In this document: piece after piece, positions 15,485 through 26,111 of the stretch | Layout: each line of letters starts with the position of its first letter | How positions within the stretch are numbered: the stretch's first letter is position 1 | Source of the DNA: Microbacterium lacus | GTDB taxonomy: Bacteria; Actinomycetota; Actinomycetes; Actinomycetales; Microbacteriaceae | DNA length: 64,000 nucleotides | NCBI RefSeq assembly: GCF_039531105.1 | Contig: NZ_BAAAPK010000001.1 | Location: 372,001 to 436,000 of the forward strand | Reading direction: 5' to 3' | Position numbers and translations under genes: made by a program | Notes under the pieces: generated by a model | Told to the model about the DNA's origin: nothing | Databases searched by the model: none | The model's input: the letters and a program-made list of their open reading frames with translations, nothing else

Positions 15485-18103
15485 TCAGTCGGCGGGCCGC
15501 AGCGTCAGCTCGTGGGTCGTCGCCGCCGTGACCGCGGCGCGGCTGAAGGGCCACGCAGTGAGCTCGGCACGCTGCCACGCCGGGGTCTGGTCGACGTAGT
15601 TCGGGTGGTACGTGTGCCCGCTGTTGCCGGTCAGGTTGTTCCAGCTCGAGCGATCGAGGTCCGCGAGGTCGACGATCATGCGCATCGAGGGCACCGTGAT
15701 CGTCTCGAAGCCGCCGCCGATGTCCCACCCGGTCGCATTCACGACCGATGAGCCGCCGCCCACCGGGAACGGGCCGCGATTGAACAGCATCTCGATCGGG
15801 GCGATTCCGGATTCGCCGAACGTCGCGCTGTTCAGCGGCAGGGCGTGCAGTCCGCCCCAGTTCCACCGCCCCGGATCCTCACCCTGCAACGCCACGAGCC
15901 GGTCGTAGGCCGCGTCGGCCGCGTGCACGAGCATCCCGCGTTGCCCGTCGACTCCGAGCTCCTCGTTCGTCCACCACTCGGATGCCGGATCCTCGAGCAG
16001 ATTCTGGACGACCAGGAACAGCCGCCCCTGGTCCGTCGTCGGCGCCGCACCGTCGCGGCCGGTGACGAAGAGACTCTCCACGAGTTCGTCCCACAGCACG
16101 TTCGCGTACGCCGCGGCACCGGAGTCCGCCGCGTTCTGGGCGTCCCAGGTCTGCAGCATCCCCAGCGCGGCATCCGGCCCCCGCCGTCCCGTCTCGATGT
16201 CGGCGTAGGCGGCGGCGAGCTGCTTGCCGACCGCGAACTCGTTGTCGGCCTGGATGTCGCGGAGGTCGGTCGCCGTCAGTGGCCCCATCGCGATCTTCCG
16301 CTGGAGGAGGTCGGTGATGCGCGCCGCGCGCCAGCCGTAGTCCCAGTCCCGCGTCAGGAAGTAGGGGTAGTCCTCACCGACGATCGCGTTGTTCGCCGTC
16401 ACGATGTAGCCCTCCGCCGGGTTGTACGCGGTGGGCAGCTCGTCGAACGGGATGAAGCCCTGCCATGCGAACGCCGAATCCCAGCCCGGCTGCGGCATCG
16501 AGCCGTCGCCGGCGCCCCGGATCGGCAGGCGACCCGGCGTCTGATAGCCGATGTTGCCCTCGACATCGGCGTACAGCAGATTCTGCGCGGGGACGTCGAA
16601 GAGCCGGGCGGCGGCGCGGAAGTCCTCGAAGTCCTGCGCGAGGTCCAGCGCGAAGATCGCGGAGGCGGTGGTCCCCGGCTCCAGGGCCGTCCACTTCAGG
16701 CTCACGGCGTACTCACCCTCCGGCGCATTCGCCGGCGGCTCGACCGACCCCCCCGTCCCGGTGAAGGGGGCGGCGGCGATCGCGCTGAAGTCGTCGGTGA
16801 GGTCGGAGAGGATCGGCCCGTTCTCGGTTGCACGGATGCGGAGCTCGACGTCTTCGGATCCGGCGACCTCGATCACCTCGGTGCGCTCCTGGAGCGGCAC
16901 GAGCTGACCGTCGCGCCGGTACTGATCGCCCTCGATCTTCTCCAGGTAGAGATCCGTCACGTCCGTGGTGAGGTTCGTGAATCCCCACGCGACGCGGTCG
17001 TTGTGCCCGATCACGATGCCGGGGAGTCCCGAGAAGCTGAAGCCGGCGACGTCGAACGGACACGATTCGGTGACGGCGCGGCAGCGCAGCCCGATCTGAT
17101 GCCAGACGCTGGGCAGCGCGGCACCCAGATGCGGGTCGTTCGCCAGGAGCGGCATCCCGCTCTCGGTGAGGTCGCCCGAGACGACCCATGAGTTCGACCC
17201 GATGCCTTCGCCCGCGTCGCCGACGAGCGCGCTGACGGCCTCGATCACGCCGTCGACCTCGCTCCACTGCACGGATGCCGTCGACGTCGTCCCCTGGTTC
17301 GTCGTCGCGTTCGCCGGCTGTGCCGCGACGAGCGAGGGTACGATCACCGGGTTGTCCGCGAACGGGTAGCCGGGGTACAGCTCGTCGATCTGCGTCGCCG
17401 TGAAGTCGGGGGCGATCACAGCGCGCGAAGTCTCGTCCTCGATGTTCGTGCGGAGGTCCCAGGCCATCGCCTTCAGCCACGCCACCGAGTCCTCCGGCGT
17501 CCACGGCCCGATCTCGTAGTCGGGGTTCTGCAGACCCAGCACGGCGTATTCGAACGATGCGTCCGCCCCGCGATGCTCCGCGAGGTAGGCGTTGACGCCC
17601 GCCGCGTACGCGTCGTAGTACGACGCGACCTCGGGGTCGAGCGCCTCGACCTCCTGCGCCGCGACCTCGCGCCAGCCGAGCGTCCGCAGGAATCTGTCGG
17701 TCGAGAGTTGAGACTCCCCGAACAGCTCCGAGAGCCTGCCGCTCGTGACGTGCCGGCGGAAGTCCATCTCCCAGAACCGATCCTGCGCGTGCACGTAGCC
17801 CTGCGCGAAGAACAGGTCGTCCGTGTCGGAGGCGGTGATCGTCGGGATGCCGAGCGCGTCCCGCTGGACCGTCACGTCCGCAGCGAGTCCGTCGACGGCG
17901 ATCGTGCCCTCCAGCTGCGGGAACGAACGCTGGATCGTCCAGACGATCGTGCCGGCGACGATCAGCGCGATGACGATGAGCCCGGCGACGACGCTGAACG
18001 CCGCGATGCCGATCACGCGCCCGACCGAGCGACGCGGCCGGTCGGCGGCGGGTGCGGAGGTGTCGTCGGCGGTGAGGATCGAGTCGGTGAGGGTCTTCGA
18101 CAT
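15485..18103 (-). CDS. penicillin acylase family protein (Ntn hydrolase)
   Basis: Protein of 872 residues with an N-terminal membrane anchor (about residues 32-56, IGIAAFSVVAGLIVIALIVA), so it is probably active at the outer face of the membrane. The pattern is that of self-cleaving Ntn hydrolases: an alpha-subunit region with LFFAQGYVHAQDRFWEMDF, then the cleavage site GIGSNSWVVSG, where Ser303 would become the N-terminal nucleophile of the beta subunit, followed by GMPLLANDPHL and GHNDRVAWGFTN. Family members hydrolyse amides such as beta-lactam side chains or acyl-homoserine lactones; the substrate here is unknown. ATG at 18103 has only a weak GAAAG upstream. No partner gene is adjacent. 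Confidence 0.92.
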   Translation of the reverse strand: MSKTLTDSILTADDTSAPAADRPRRSVGRVIGIAAFSVVAGLIVIALIVAGTIVWTIQRSFPQLEGTIAVDGLAADVTVQRDALGIPTITASDTDDLFFAQGYVHAQDRFWEMDFRRHVTSGRLSELFGESQLSTDRFLRTLGWREVAAQEVEALDPEVASYYDAYAAGVNAYLAEHRGADASFEYAVLGLQNPDYEIGPWTPEDSVAWLKAMAWDLRTNIEDETSRAVIAPDFTATQIDELYPGYPFADNPVIVPSLVAAQPANATTNQGTTSTASVQWSEVDGVIEAVSALVGDAGEGIGSNSWVVSGDLTESGMPLLANDPHLGAALPSVWHQIGLRCRAVTESCPFDVAGFSFSGLPGIVIGHNDRVAWGFTNLTTDVTDLYLEKIEGDQYRRDGQLVPLQERTEVIEVAGSEDVELRIRATENGPILSDLTDDFSAIAAAPFTGTGGSVEPPANAPEGEYAVSLKWTALEPGTTASAIFALDLAQDFEDFRAAARLFDVPAQNLLYADVEGNIGYQTPGRLPIRGAGDGSMPQPGWDSAFAWQGFIPFDELPTAYNPAEGYIVTANNAIVGEDYPYFLTRDWDYGWRAARITDLLQRKIAMGPLTATDLRDIQADNEFAVGKQLAAAYADIETGRRGPDAALGMLQTWDAQNAADSGAAAYANVLWDELVESLFVTGRDGAAPTTDQGRLFLVVQNLLEDPASEWWTNEELGVDGQRGMLVHAADAAYDRLVALQGEDPGRWNWGGLHALPLNSATFGESGIAPIEMLFNRGPFPVGGGSSVVNATGWDIGGGFETITVPSMRMIVDLADLDRSSWNNLTGNSGHTYHPNYVDQTPAWQRAELTAWPFSRAAVTAATTHELTLRPAD

Positions 18104-18245
18104 TGAAGCGCTTTCGGAAGGATGCCGGAGGAACGCGGTGTCATGCACCGTGAGCCTCGGTCCCGGGCGTTCGGGCGCCAGGGTACCGTCAGGCATCGTA
18201 ACCCGCGCGTAGTGCTCCGCGCCCCGGCGCGGGCCGGATGGGCCC

Positions 18246-18740
18246 TCAGGCCGCCGTCGTCGCCGGCACCGTCAGTCGTTCCACCGTCGCCCGCCAGCCG
18301 GCGCCGATGCCCTTCGAGAGCCACTCCCGGACCTCGGGTTCGGCCATCGTCTCGGGAAGCGCGAGGGTCATCGTCGCCCGGCAGGATGCGGGGTCGCCGT
18401 CGAGGTCCTCGAACTCGAGGGTTGCGATCGGACCGGCCCAGAGGTCGGCGCGATCGAGCTTCGGCCAGCCGTCCTCGGCGCCCCACGCGAAGACGATGCG
18501 CTCGTCGCGGACGATCTCCAGGTAGATGCCGCCCGTCGTGTAGGACGTGTCCGCATCGATCACCATGGGCACCGTCCACGCGCCGCCGACGCGCAGATCG
18601 ACCTCGATCGGTTGGTCCGGCCGAGGCTGATCGGGATTGAGGAACCACTCCAGTTCGGACGGAACGGTCCATGCGCGGAACACGGCCGCCCGCGGTGCGG
18701 CGAACTCGCGCGTCACGACGATTCTGCGGTTCTCGGTCAT
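18246..18740 (-). CDS. SRPBCC/AHSA1-domain protein
   Basis: Protein of 164 residues. The START-like fold of the Aha1/CalC family is seen in VTREFAAPRAAVFRAWTVPSELEWFLNPD, VGGAWTVPM, and the C-terminal helix MAEPEVREWLSKGIGAGWRATVERL. Its ligand is unknown. ATG at 18740 overlaps the ArsR stop by four bases, the common ArsR/AHSA1 arrangement, so the two are coupled and the protein may sense or clear the ligand linked to that regulator. The 142 bp downstream hold no gene. Confidence 0.88.
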   Translation of the reverse strand: MTENRRIVVTREFAAPRAAVFRAWTVPSELEWFLNPDQPRPDQPIEVDLRVGGAWTVPMVIDADTSYTTGGIYLEIVRDERIVFAWGAEDGWPKLDRADLWAGPIATLEFEDLDGDPASCRATMTLALPETMAEPEVREWLSKGIGAGWRATVERLTVPATTAA

Positions 18741-19072
18741 CGGTCGTCCTCCTCGGTGGGGTGTGCGCTGAGCTGGCGCGACAGCGCGTCGAAGCGACTC
18801 TCGAAGAAGTCGCGGTACTCGGCGATCCAGTCCTCGGCGTCGCGGAGCCGGTCGGTGTTCAGCGCGCAGGTGCGCTCCTGTCCCCGGCGCGCCTTGCGGA
18901 CGAGCCCGGCACGCTCGAGCGACGCGATGTGGCGGGAGACGGTCGGCAGGCTGAGGGCGAACGGTTCGGCGAGTTCGGTCACCGTCGCCTCGCCCCGGGA
19001 CAGGCGCGCGATGATCGCGCGCCGGGTCGGATCGGCCAGCGCCGTGAACGTCTCGCTGAGGACGTCGGACAT
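18737..19072 (-). CDS. ArsR-family winged-helix repressor
   Basis: Protein of 111 residues with the winged helix ALADPTRRAIIARLSRGEATVTELAEPFALSLPTVSRHIASLERAG. No cysteine pair of a metal-sensing type is seen, so it belongs to the SRPBCC-linked, non-metal branch. The ATG at 19072 is close to a perfect palindrome at 19085-19096, which fits autorepression of this gene and the overlapping AHSA1 gene. Confidence 0.92.
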   Translation of the reverse strand: MSDVLSETFTALADPTRRAIIARLSRGEATVTELAEPFALSLPTVSRHIASLERAGLVRKARRGQERTCALNTDRLRDAEDWIAEYRDFFESRFDALSRQLSAHPTEEDDR

Positions 19073-19084
19073 ACTTGCAGGGTA

Positions 19085-19096
19085 GCGTAATTACGC
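19085..19096. promoter_or_regulatory. palindromic operator upstream of arsR-type gene
   Basis: GCGTAATTACGC is a perfect 12-bp palindrome 13 bp upstream of the ArsR start. Further TTGCGT half-sites lie beside it on the coding (minus) strand (19101-19106 and 19092-19097). A TTGACG hexamer sits at 19114-19119 on the minus strand. Confidence 0.6.
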
Positions 19097-19124
19097 AATC
19101 ACGCAAGTATTACCGTCAACCGTC

Positions 19125-21026
19125 TCACCCGATGAGGCTGGGCTGCAGATCGCGGAGCGTCCGGGAGTGCATCATCCGCGTCACCCCGAGGGCAGCCAGG
19201 ACGAGCGCCCCGAGCATCCAGATGAGCAGCACGCTCAGGTCGAACCACACCCTGCTCGCATCGCCCCCGTACATGACCTGCCGCATCGCGTCCACGACAT
19301 AGCCCATCGGCAGCACGTGGTGCAGCGTCGTGAGCGGCGCGGGCAGCGTCTGCCACGGGAATGTGCCACCGGCGGTGACGAGCTGGAGGACCATGAGCAC
19401 CAGACCCAGGAACTGACCGACCGAGCCGAGCCAGACGTTGAGCGCGAGGATGATCGCCGCGTACGTGAACGAGGCGAGCACCATGATGCCGAGGGTTCCG
19501 AGCGGGTTCGCGAAGCCGAAGCCGAGCGCGATCGCGAGCACGCCGAACAGAACGATCATGGAGGCGGCGCCGAGCATCGCCGGAGTGAGCCAGCCCGCCA
19601 CGGCGACCCGCACCGGCGTCCGCAGGGCCGTGACGGCGCGACGTGAGACGGGCTTGACGATCAGGAACAGCGCGTAGATGCCGATCCACCCGGCGAGTGC
19701 GACGAAGAACGGGGCCAGCCCCGCGCCGTAGTCTCCGGCCGCCGCGACCTTGCCGGTCTCGACCGCGACGGGGTCGGAGATGGTCTGCGCCTGCTGCAGG
19801 CGCAGTGTCGCGGACGAGTCCGGGATCTCGTCGACGCCGGATTCCAGTCCGTCCCGCAGTTCCGCGGCACCGCTGGAGAGCGCGGCGGTGCCGTCGGAGA
19901 GGGATGCCGCACCCCCGCTGACCTGTGCCGCCCCGCTCGCCGCGGCTGCGGCGCCGTCGGCGAGGGCCGCCGTGCCCGAGGCCAGCTGTGCGGCGCCGCC
20001 GGACAGGGTCGAGGCTCCGTCGGCGACCTGCCGGGCGCCCGCTGCGAGGGCATCGACCTGGCCGACGGCATCCTGCACGCGTGCGTTCCCGTTCTGGATC
20101 GCCTCGCCGACCGGATCCAGGCGTGCGAGCACCGCGTCGATCTGGTCCTGATCGAGGCCCTGTTCGGCCAGGAGGGCCGCGATGTCCGCGCGCGCCTGCG
20201 GCACGGCGTCGGCCGCCTGCTGCACCGCCGTACCGGCTCGATCGGCATAGCCCGCGAGCGTCTCATTGCCGTCCGCGACCTGCGCGGCCCCGCCCGAGAG
20301 CTGCTGGGCGCCCGCGGCCAGGTCCGCCGAACCCGCGGCCGCCTGCTGCGCACCGGCGGAGAGCTGGGCCGTCCCGTCGGCGAGCGTCGCCGCCCCCGTG
20401 CTGAGCTGCTGCGCACCGGCGGCGGCCTGGGCGGCGCCGTCCGCGAGGCGCGCGCCGCCGTCCGCCGCGGTGACGAGATTCACCCGGATCTCCGCGATGC
20501 CGTCGAGGAGACGCCCCGCCGCCTCGCGGTTCACGAGCTCGGCGACCGACCGCCGGATCTTCTCGACGGCCTGCGTGCCGATCGTCGACGCGAGGTAGTT
20601 GTTGGCGTCGTTCGTCTCGAGCGAGATCGTCGCCTGACGCGGATCGTCCCCGCCGACCGAGGTCAGGGCGGCCGAGAAGTCCATCGGGAGGGTCACGGTG
20701 AAATCGACCGTGCCGTCGGCGAGCTCCTGCGCCGCCTCGGCAGCGGAGAGCGCACGCCAATCGAACGCGCCGCCCTCGAGGAGTTCGTCGGCGACCTGAT
20801 CCCCGTAGTTCGCGGCAGGGTGGTCTCCCGATGCGGCCACGCCGGCGTCGTCGTTCACGAGCGCGACGGGGATGTCACCGAACTTGCCGTACGGGTCCTG
20901 ATTGGCCCACAGGTACAGTCCGCCGTAGAGGATCGGCACGCACATGAGAGCGATCAGGGCGATCACCGACATGCGGCGGGAGGTGAGGCGCCGCAGTTCG
21001 GCGGCGATCATCGCGGGGATCTTCAT
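19125..21026 (-). CDS. YhgE/Pip-family membrane protein
   Basis: Protein of 633 residues with the YhgE/Pip layout. One N-terminal membrane helix (about 20-40) is followed by [17 protein letters not shown], then a long external region (about 150-410) of Ala/Gly-rich repeats such as [20 protein letters not shown], and about five C-terminal membrane helices. The fold is related to ABC-2 permeases; members include the phage infection protein Pip and components of type VII secretion regions. ATG at 21026 overlaps the stop of the pseudo-ABC gene upstream, placing it last in a TetR/pseudo-ABC/YhgE operon. Confidence 0.93.
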   Translation of the reverse strand: MKIPAMIAAELRRLTSRRMSVIALIALMCVPILYGGLYLWANQDPYGKFGDIPVALVNDDAGVAASGDHPAANYGDQVADELLEGGAFDWRALSAAEAAQELADGTVDFTVTLPMDFSAALTSVGGDDPRQATISLETNDANNYLASTIGTQAVEKIRRSVAELVNREAAGRLLDGIAEIRVNLVTAADGGARLADGAAQAAAGAQQLSTGAATLADGTAQLSAGAQQAAAGSADLAAGAQQLSGGAAQVADGNETLAGYADRAGTAVQQAADAVPQARADIAALLAEQGLDQDQIDAVLARLDPVGEAIQNGNARVQDAVGQVDALAAGARQVADGASTLSGGAAQLASGTAALADGAAAAASGAAQVSGGAASLSDGTAALSSGAAELRDGLESGVDEIPDSSATLRLQQAQTISDPVAVETGKVAAAGDYGAGLAPFFVALAGWIGIYALFLIVKPVSRRAVTALRTPVRVAVAGWLTPAMLGAASMIVLFGVLAIALGFGFANPLGTLGIMVLASFTYAAIILALNVWLGSVGQFLGLVLMVLQLVTAGGTFPWQTLPAPLTTLHHVLPMGYVVDAMRQVMYGGDASRVWFDLSVLLIWMLGALVLAALGVTRMMHSRTLRDLQPSLIG

Positions 21027-21856
21027 CGCTGCTCGCCCTTCTCGTCGCGTTCGGGTTCGGGTTCGGGTTCGGGCTCCGGGTCCGGTTCGGGTTCGGGCGC
21101 CGGGTCCGGTTCGGGTTCGGGCGCCGGGACCGGTTCGGGTTCGGGCGCCGGGTCCGGTTCAGGCGCCGGGTCCGGTTCGGGTTCTGGCTCTGGCTCGGAT
21201 TCGGGCTCGGACGCAGGTTCGACTGCGGGCTCCGGCGCGTCTGGCGCGAGATCCGCGCGCTCGGCACGGCCCGCCAGCGCGGCGGTCGATGCGACACCGC
21301 TGATCACGAGCATCCCGTAGCCGCGTCCGGCGAACTCCTCGACCAGGCTCCACCACTCGTCCGGATGCCCGCCGTGACGCTGCGGCGAGACCAGGACCAT
21401 CGCCTCCACGCTCCGCCGGAGCGCCGTGAGCTCCAGCAGCAACCGGAACCGCTCGCGCGGTGCGACGTCGGCGATCGGGACGCGCGCCAGCTCGCGCATT
21501 CCGGCTTCGTCGAGCCAGCGCAGGACCGCGACCGGGTGCGACGGGAGCCCCGCGAACATGAGCTCCTCGGCCACGAGTCCGAACACGGCGACATCGGGTG
21601 CGGGATCGCACACATCGGGCGCGTCGACGAGGGCCACGCGGCGACGCAGGGCGGCGGCATCCGTTCTGCCGTCGATGCGCACGGCTCCGGCATCGGGCTT
21701 CATGCGGCCCGATGCGATGAGTCCGAGCACGGTCGGTCGCTGCTCGGTCTCGGCGGGCACGATGCGCGCCGCGCCGGTCTCGAACGCGAGGGAGATCGGG
21801 GGCAGGGCGAGGCCGTCGCGGCCCTTGTGCACGGCATCCAGCGTCACGCGCATCAT
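21023..21856 (-). CDS. degenerate ABC-ATPase-like protein with Pro/Glu repeat tail
   Basis: Protein of 277 residues. Residues 1-200 follow the order of an ABC ATPase, but the key residues are lost. Where Walker A should lie it reads [20 protein letters not shown], without GxxGxGK[ST], followed by the usual [11 protein letters not shown]. The Walker B position reads [12 protein letters not shown], without DE, and no LSGGQ is seen. From about residue 213 to the end is a Pro-Glu/Asp repeat ([17 protein letters not shown]) encoded by 6- and 24-bp imperfect tandem repeats. It probably does not hydrolyse ATP. It overlaps the TetR gene and the YhgE gene by four bases each, so it is likely a partner of YhgE. 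Confidence 0.8.
   Translation of the reverse strand: MMRVTLDAVHKGRDGLALPPISLAFETGAARIVPAETEQRPTVLGLIASGRMKPDAGAVRIDGRTDAAALRRRVALVDAPDVCDPAPDVAVFGLVAEELMFAGLPSHPVAVLRWLDEAGMRELARVPIADVAPRERFRLLLELTALRRSVEAMVLVSPQRHGGHPDEWWSLVEEFAGRGYGMLVISGVASTAALAGRAERADLAPDAPEPAVEPASEPESEPEPEPEPDPAPEPDPAPEPEPVPAPEPEPDPAPEPEPDPEPEPEPEPERDEKGEQR
21042..21215. repeat. tandem GGTTCG / 24-bp imperfect repeat inside the pseudo-ABC gene
   Basis: The plus strand shows repeated GGTTCGGGTTCGGGCGCCGG units, coding on the minus strand for alternating Pro and Glu/Asp. The hexamer and 24-bp periodicity make this a likely length-variable tract. It stays in frame, and the stop overlaps yhgE. Confidence 0.85.
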
Positions 21857-22473
21857 CGTTCCTCCACGATCCCGGGGTGAGCGGCCAGCAGCCCCGCCTG
21901 TTCGGTCCACGACAGCCCGCTCACACTCAGCACGACGCGGACGACGACGGATGCCGCATCCGGCGTCTCCGCCGGCAGCTCGCGCAGCGTCGCTCGGGCC
22001 GTCTCCTCGATCAGGAATCCGAGGAGCTCCGGCGGAACGTCTGCGCGGAAGGCGCCCTCCGCGCGCCCCCGCTCGACGAGGTCGCGGACGCGTCGCCGCA
22101 GTGGCGCGAGCGCGCGGACGGTGTCGGCGACATGCGCGTCGTCGAGCGCGATGTTCGCGGAGGCCTGCACCGTGGATGCCGCTCGCCACAGGTCGGCGGC
22201 GAGTCGGGCGAGGGCGACGCGGGCGTCGGGGTGATCCACCTGCTCGGCGATCGTGTTGAAGCGTGCCGCGCCCACCTCGATCACCGCGCGCAGCAGGGCC
22301 TCCCGGTCGGAGAAGTGGCCGTACAGGGCGCGACGGCTGAGCCCGGCCGCATGGGCGATCGCATCGAGCGACGCGTTCGGGTCGGTGGCGAGGACGCTCT
22401 GGGCGGCGGCGATGATGCCGGCGCGGTTTTCGAGCGCGTCACGGCGCGGTCGACGGGCGGCGGTGGTGGTCAC
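21853..22473 (-). CDS. TetR-family repressor of the YhgE operon
   Basis: Protein of 206 residues. The N-terminal helix-turn-helix [26 protein letters not shown] (about residues 36-61) is the TetR signature; the rest is a helical ligand-binding domain. The GTG start at 22473 stands exactly 6 nt after TAGAAT, so it is probably leaderless. A 28-bp inverted repeat lies between its -35 and -10 boxes, so it should repress itself and the pseudo-ABC and YhgE genes that overlap it in series. The inducer is unknown; a hydrophobic or membrane-active compound is a reasonable guess. Confidence 0.93.
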   Translation of the reverse strand: MTTTAARRPRRDALENRAGIIAAAQSVLATDPNASLDAIAHAAGLSRRALYGHFSDREALLRAVIEVGAARFNTIAEQVDHPDARVALARLAADLWRAASTVQASANIALDDAHVADTVRALAPLRRRVRDLVERGRAEGAFRADVPPELLGFLIEETARATLRELPAETPDAASVVVRVVLSVSGLSWTEQAGLLAAHPGIVEER

Positions 22474-22479
22474 CGCACG

Positions 22480-22514
22480 ATTCTAGATAACTTGCACATA
22501 CCTGTGCAAGTTAT
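22480..22514 (-). promoter_or_regulatory. promoter and TetR operator
   Basis: On the minus strand, TTGCAC (22504-22509) and TAGAAT (22480-22485) are 18 bp apart, and the GTG start follows after 6 nt. A perfect inverted repeat with 12-bp arms (ATAACTTGCACA / TGTGCAAGTTAT) and a 4-bp spacer spans 22487-22514, covering the -35 box and spacer. This is a textbook TetR operator. Confidence 0.85.
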
Positions 22515-22521
22515 GAGTGGT

Positions 22522-24718
<2,197 letters not shown>

Positions 24719-24783
24719 GCGCTCACCCTATCGACGCCGAGACCCGGCGAGGCGGCATCCGGGGGCCGCCGGAGGGGCCCCGA

Positions 24784-24789
24784 TAGGAT
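24784..24789 (+). promoter_or_regulatory. candidate -10 box of purA
   Basis: TAGGAT, 35 nt before the purA ATG, gives a short leader carrying the GAGGAG Shine-Dalgarno site. No clear -35 is seen. Confidence 0.45.
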
Positions 24790-24824
24790 GGGGTGTACCG
24801 TCGGATCCTTCCCGAGGAGTGAAC

Positions 24825-26111
24825 ATGCCCGCCATCGTGATCGTCGGAGTCCAGTGGGGCGATGAGGGCAAGGGAAAGGCCACCGATCTGCTCGGTGAGC
24901 GCACCGACGTGGTGGTGAAGTTCAACGGCGGCAATAACGCCGGCCACACGGTCGTGATCGGCGACGAGAAGTACGCGCTGCACCTGCTGCCCTCCGGCAT
25001 CCTCTCGCCCGGTGTCACCCCCGTGATCGGCAACGGCGTCGTGGTCGACCTCGAGGTGCTGTTCGCCGAGCTCGAGGCGCTCAACGCCCGCGGCCTGGAC
25101 ACCACGAAGCTCAAGATCAGCGCGAACGCGCACATCATCACGCAGTACCACCGCACGCTCGACAAGGTCACCGAGCGCTTCCTCGGCAAGCGCATGATCG
25201 GCACGACGGGGCGGGGGATCGGGCCGGCGTACGCGGACAAGATCAACCGGGTCGGCATCCGCCTGCAGGACCTCTTCGACGAGAACATCCTGCGCCAGAA
25301 GGTCGAGGGGGCGCTCGACCAGAAGAACCATCTCCTGGTGAAGGTGTTCAACCGGCGCGCGATCACGATCGACGAGGTCGTGGAGGACCTGCTGTCGTAC
25401 GCGCCGCGTCTGAAGGACATGGTGTGCGACACCTCACTGCTGCTGAACGAAGCCCTGGATGCCGGTGAGGTCGTCGTGTTCGAGGGCGGCCAGGCGACGA
25501 TGCTCGACATCGACCACGGCACGTACCCGTTCGTGACCTCCTCGTCGGCCACTGCGGGTGGCGCCGCCACCGGCTCGGGCGTCGGACCCAATCGCCTGGA
25601 CCGCATCGTCGGCATCGTGAAGGCATACACGACGCGCGTCGGCTCCGGACCGTTCCCGACCGAGCTGTTCGACGAGCAGGGGGAGTGGCTGCGTTCGCGC
25701 GGGTTCGAGTTCGGCACGACCACCGGTCGCCCCCGCCGGGTGGGCTGGTACGACGCCCCGATCACGCGCTACGCGACCCGCATCAACGGGATCACCGACC
25801 TCGTGCTGACCAAGCTCGACATCCTCACGGGCCTGGACGAGATCCCGGTGTGCGTGGCGTATGACGTCGACGGCACGCGCTTCGACGAGGTGCCCGTCAA
25901 CCAGTCCGACTTCCACCACGCCAAGCCGATCCTGGAGTACTTCCCGGGCTGGAAGGAGGACATCTCGGGTGCGCGCACCTTCGAGGACCTCCCGCTCGCG
26001 GCGCAGGACTACGTTCTGGCCCTCGAGGAGATGAGCGGCACGCGCATTTCGGTCATCGGCGTCGGGCCCTCCCGCGACGCCGTGATCGTGCGCCACGACC
26101 TCGTCGACTGA
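24825..26111 (+). CDS. purA: adenylosuccinate synthetase
   Basis: Protein of 428 residues that converts IMP, aspartate and GTP to adenylosuccinate in AMP synthesis. The glycine-rich loop [13 protein letters not shown] (residues 9-21), [11 protein letters not shown], the arginine loop [14 protein letters not shown] and [10 protein letters not shown] are all present. Full length. ATG at 24825 follows GAGGAGTGAAC. The stop overlaps the start of the lactonase gene (TGATG), so the two are probably co-transcribed. Confidence 0.98.
   Translation: MPAIVIVGVQWGDEGKGKATDLLGERTDVVVKFNGGNNAGHTVVIGDEKYALHLLPSGILSPGVTPVIGNGVVVDLEVLFAELEALNARGLDTTKLKISANAHIITQYHRTLDKVTERFLGKRMIGTTGRGIGPAYADKINRVGIRLQDLFDENILRQKVEGALDQKNHLLVKVFNRRAITIDEVVEDLLSYAPRLKDMVCDTSLLLNEALDAGEVVVFEGGQATMLDIDHGTYPFVTSSSATAGGAATGSGVGPNRLDRIVGIVKAYTTRVGSGPFPTELFDEQGEWLRSRGFEFGTTTGRPRRVGWYDAPITRYATRINGITDLVLTKLDILTGLDEIPVCVAYDVDGTRFDEVPVNQSDFHHAKPILEYFPGWKEDISGARTFEDLPLAAQDYVLALEEMSGTRISVIGVGPSRDAVIVRHDLVD

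Noticed and set aside
21042..21215. CRISPR-like repetitive block
   Set aside because: Contiguous hexamer repeats without spacers, in frame inside a coding gene.
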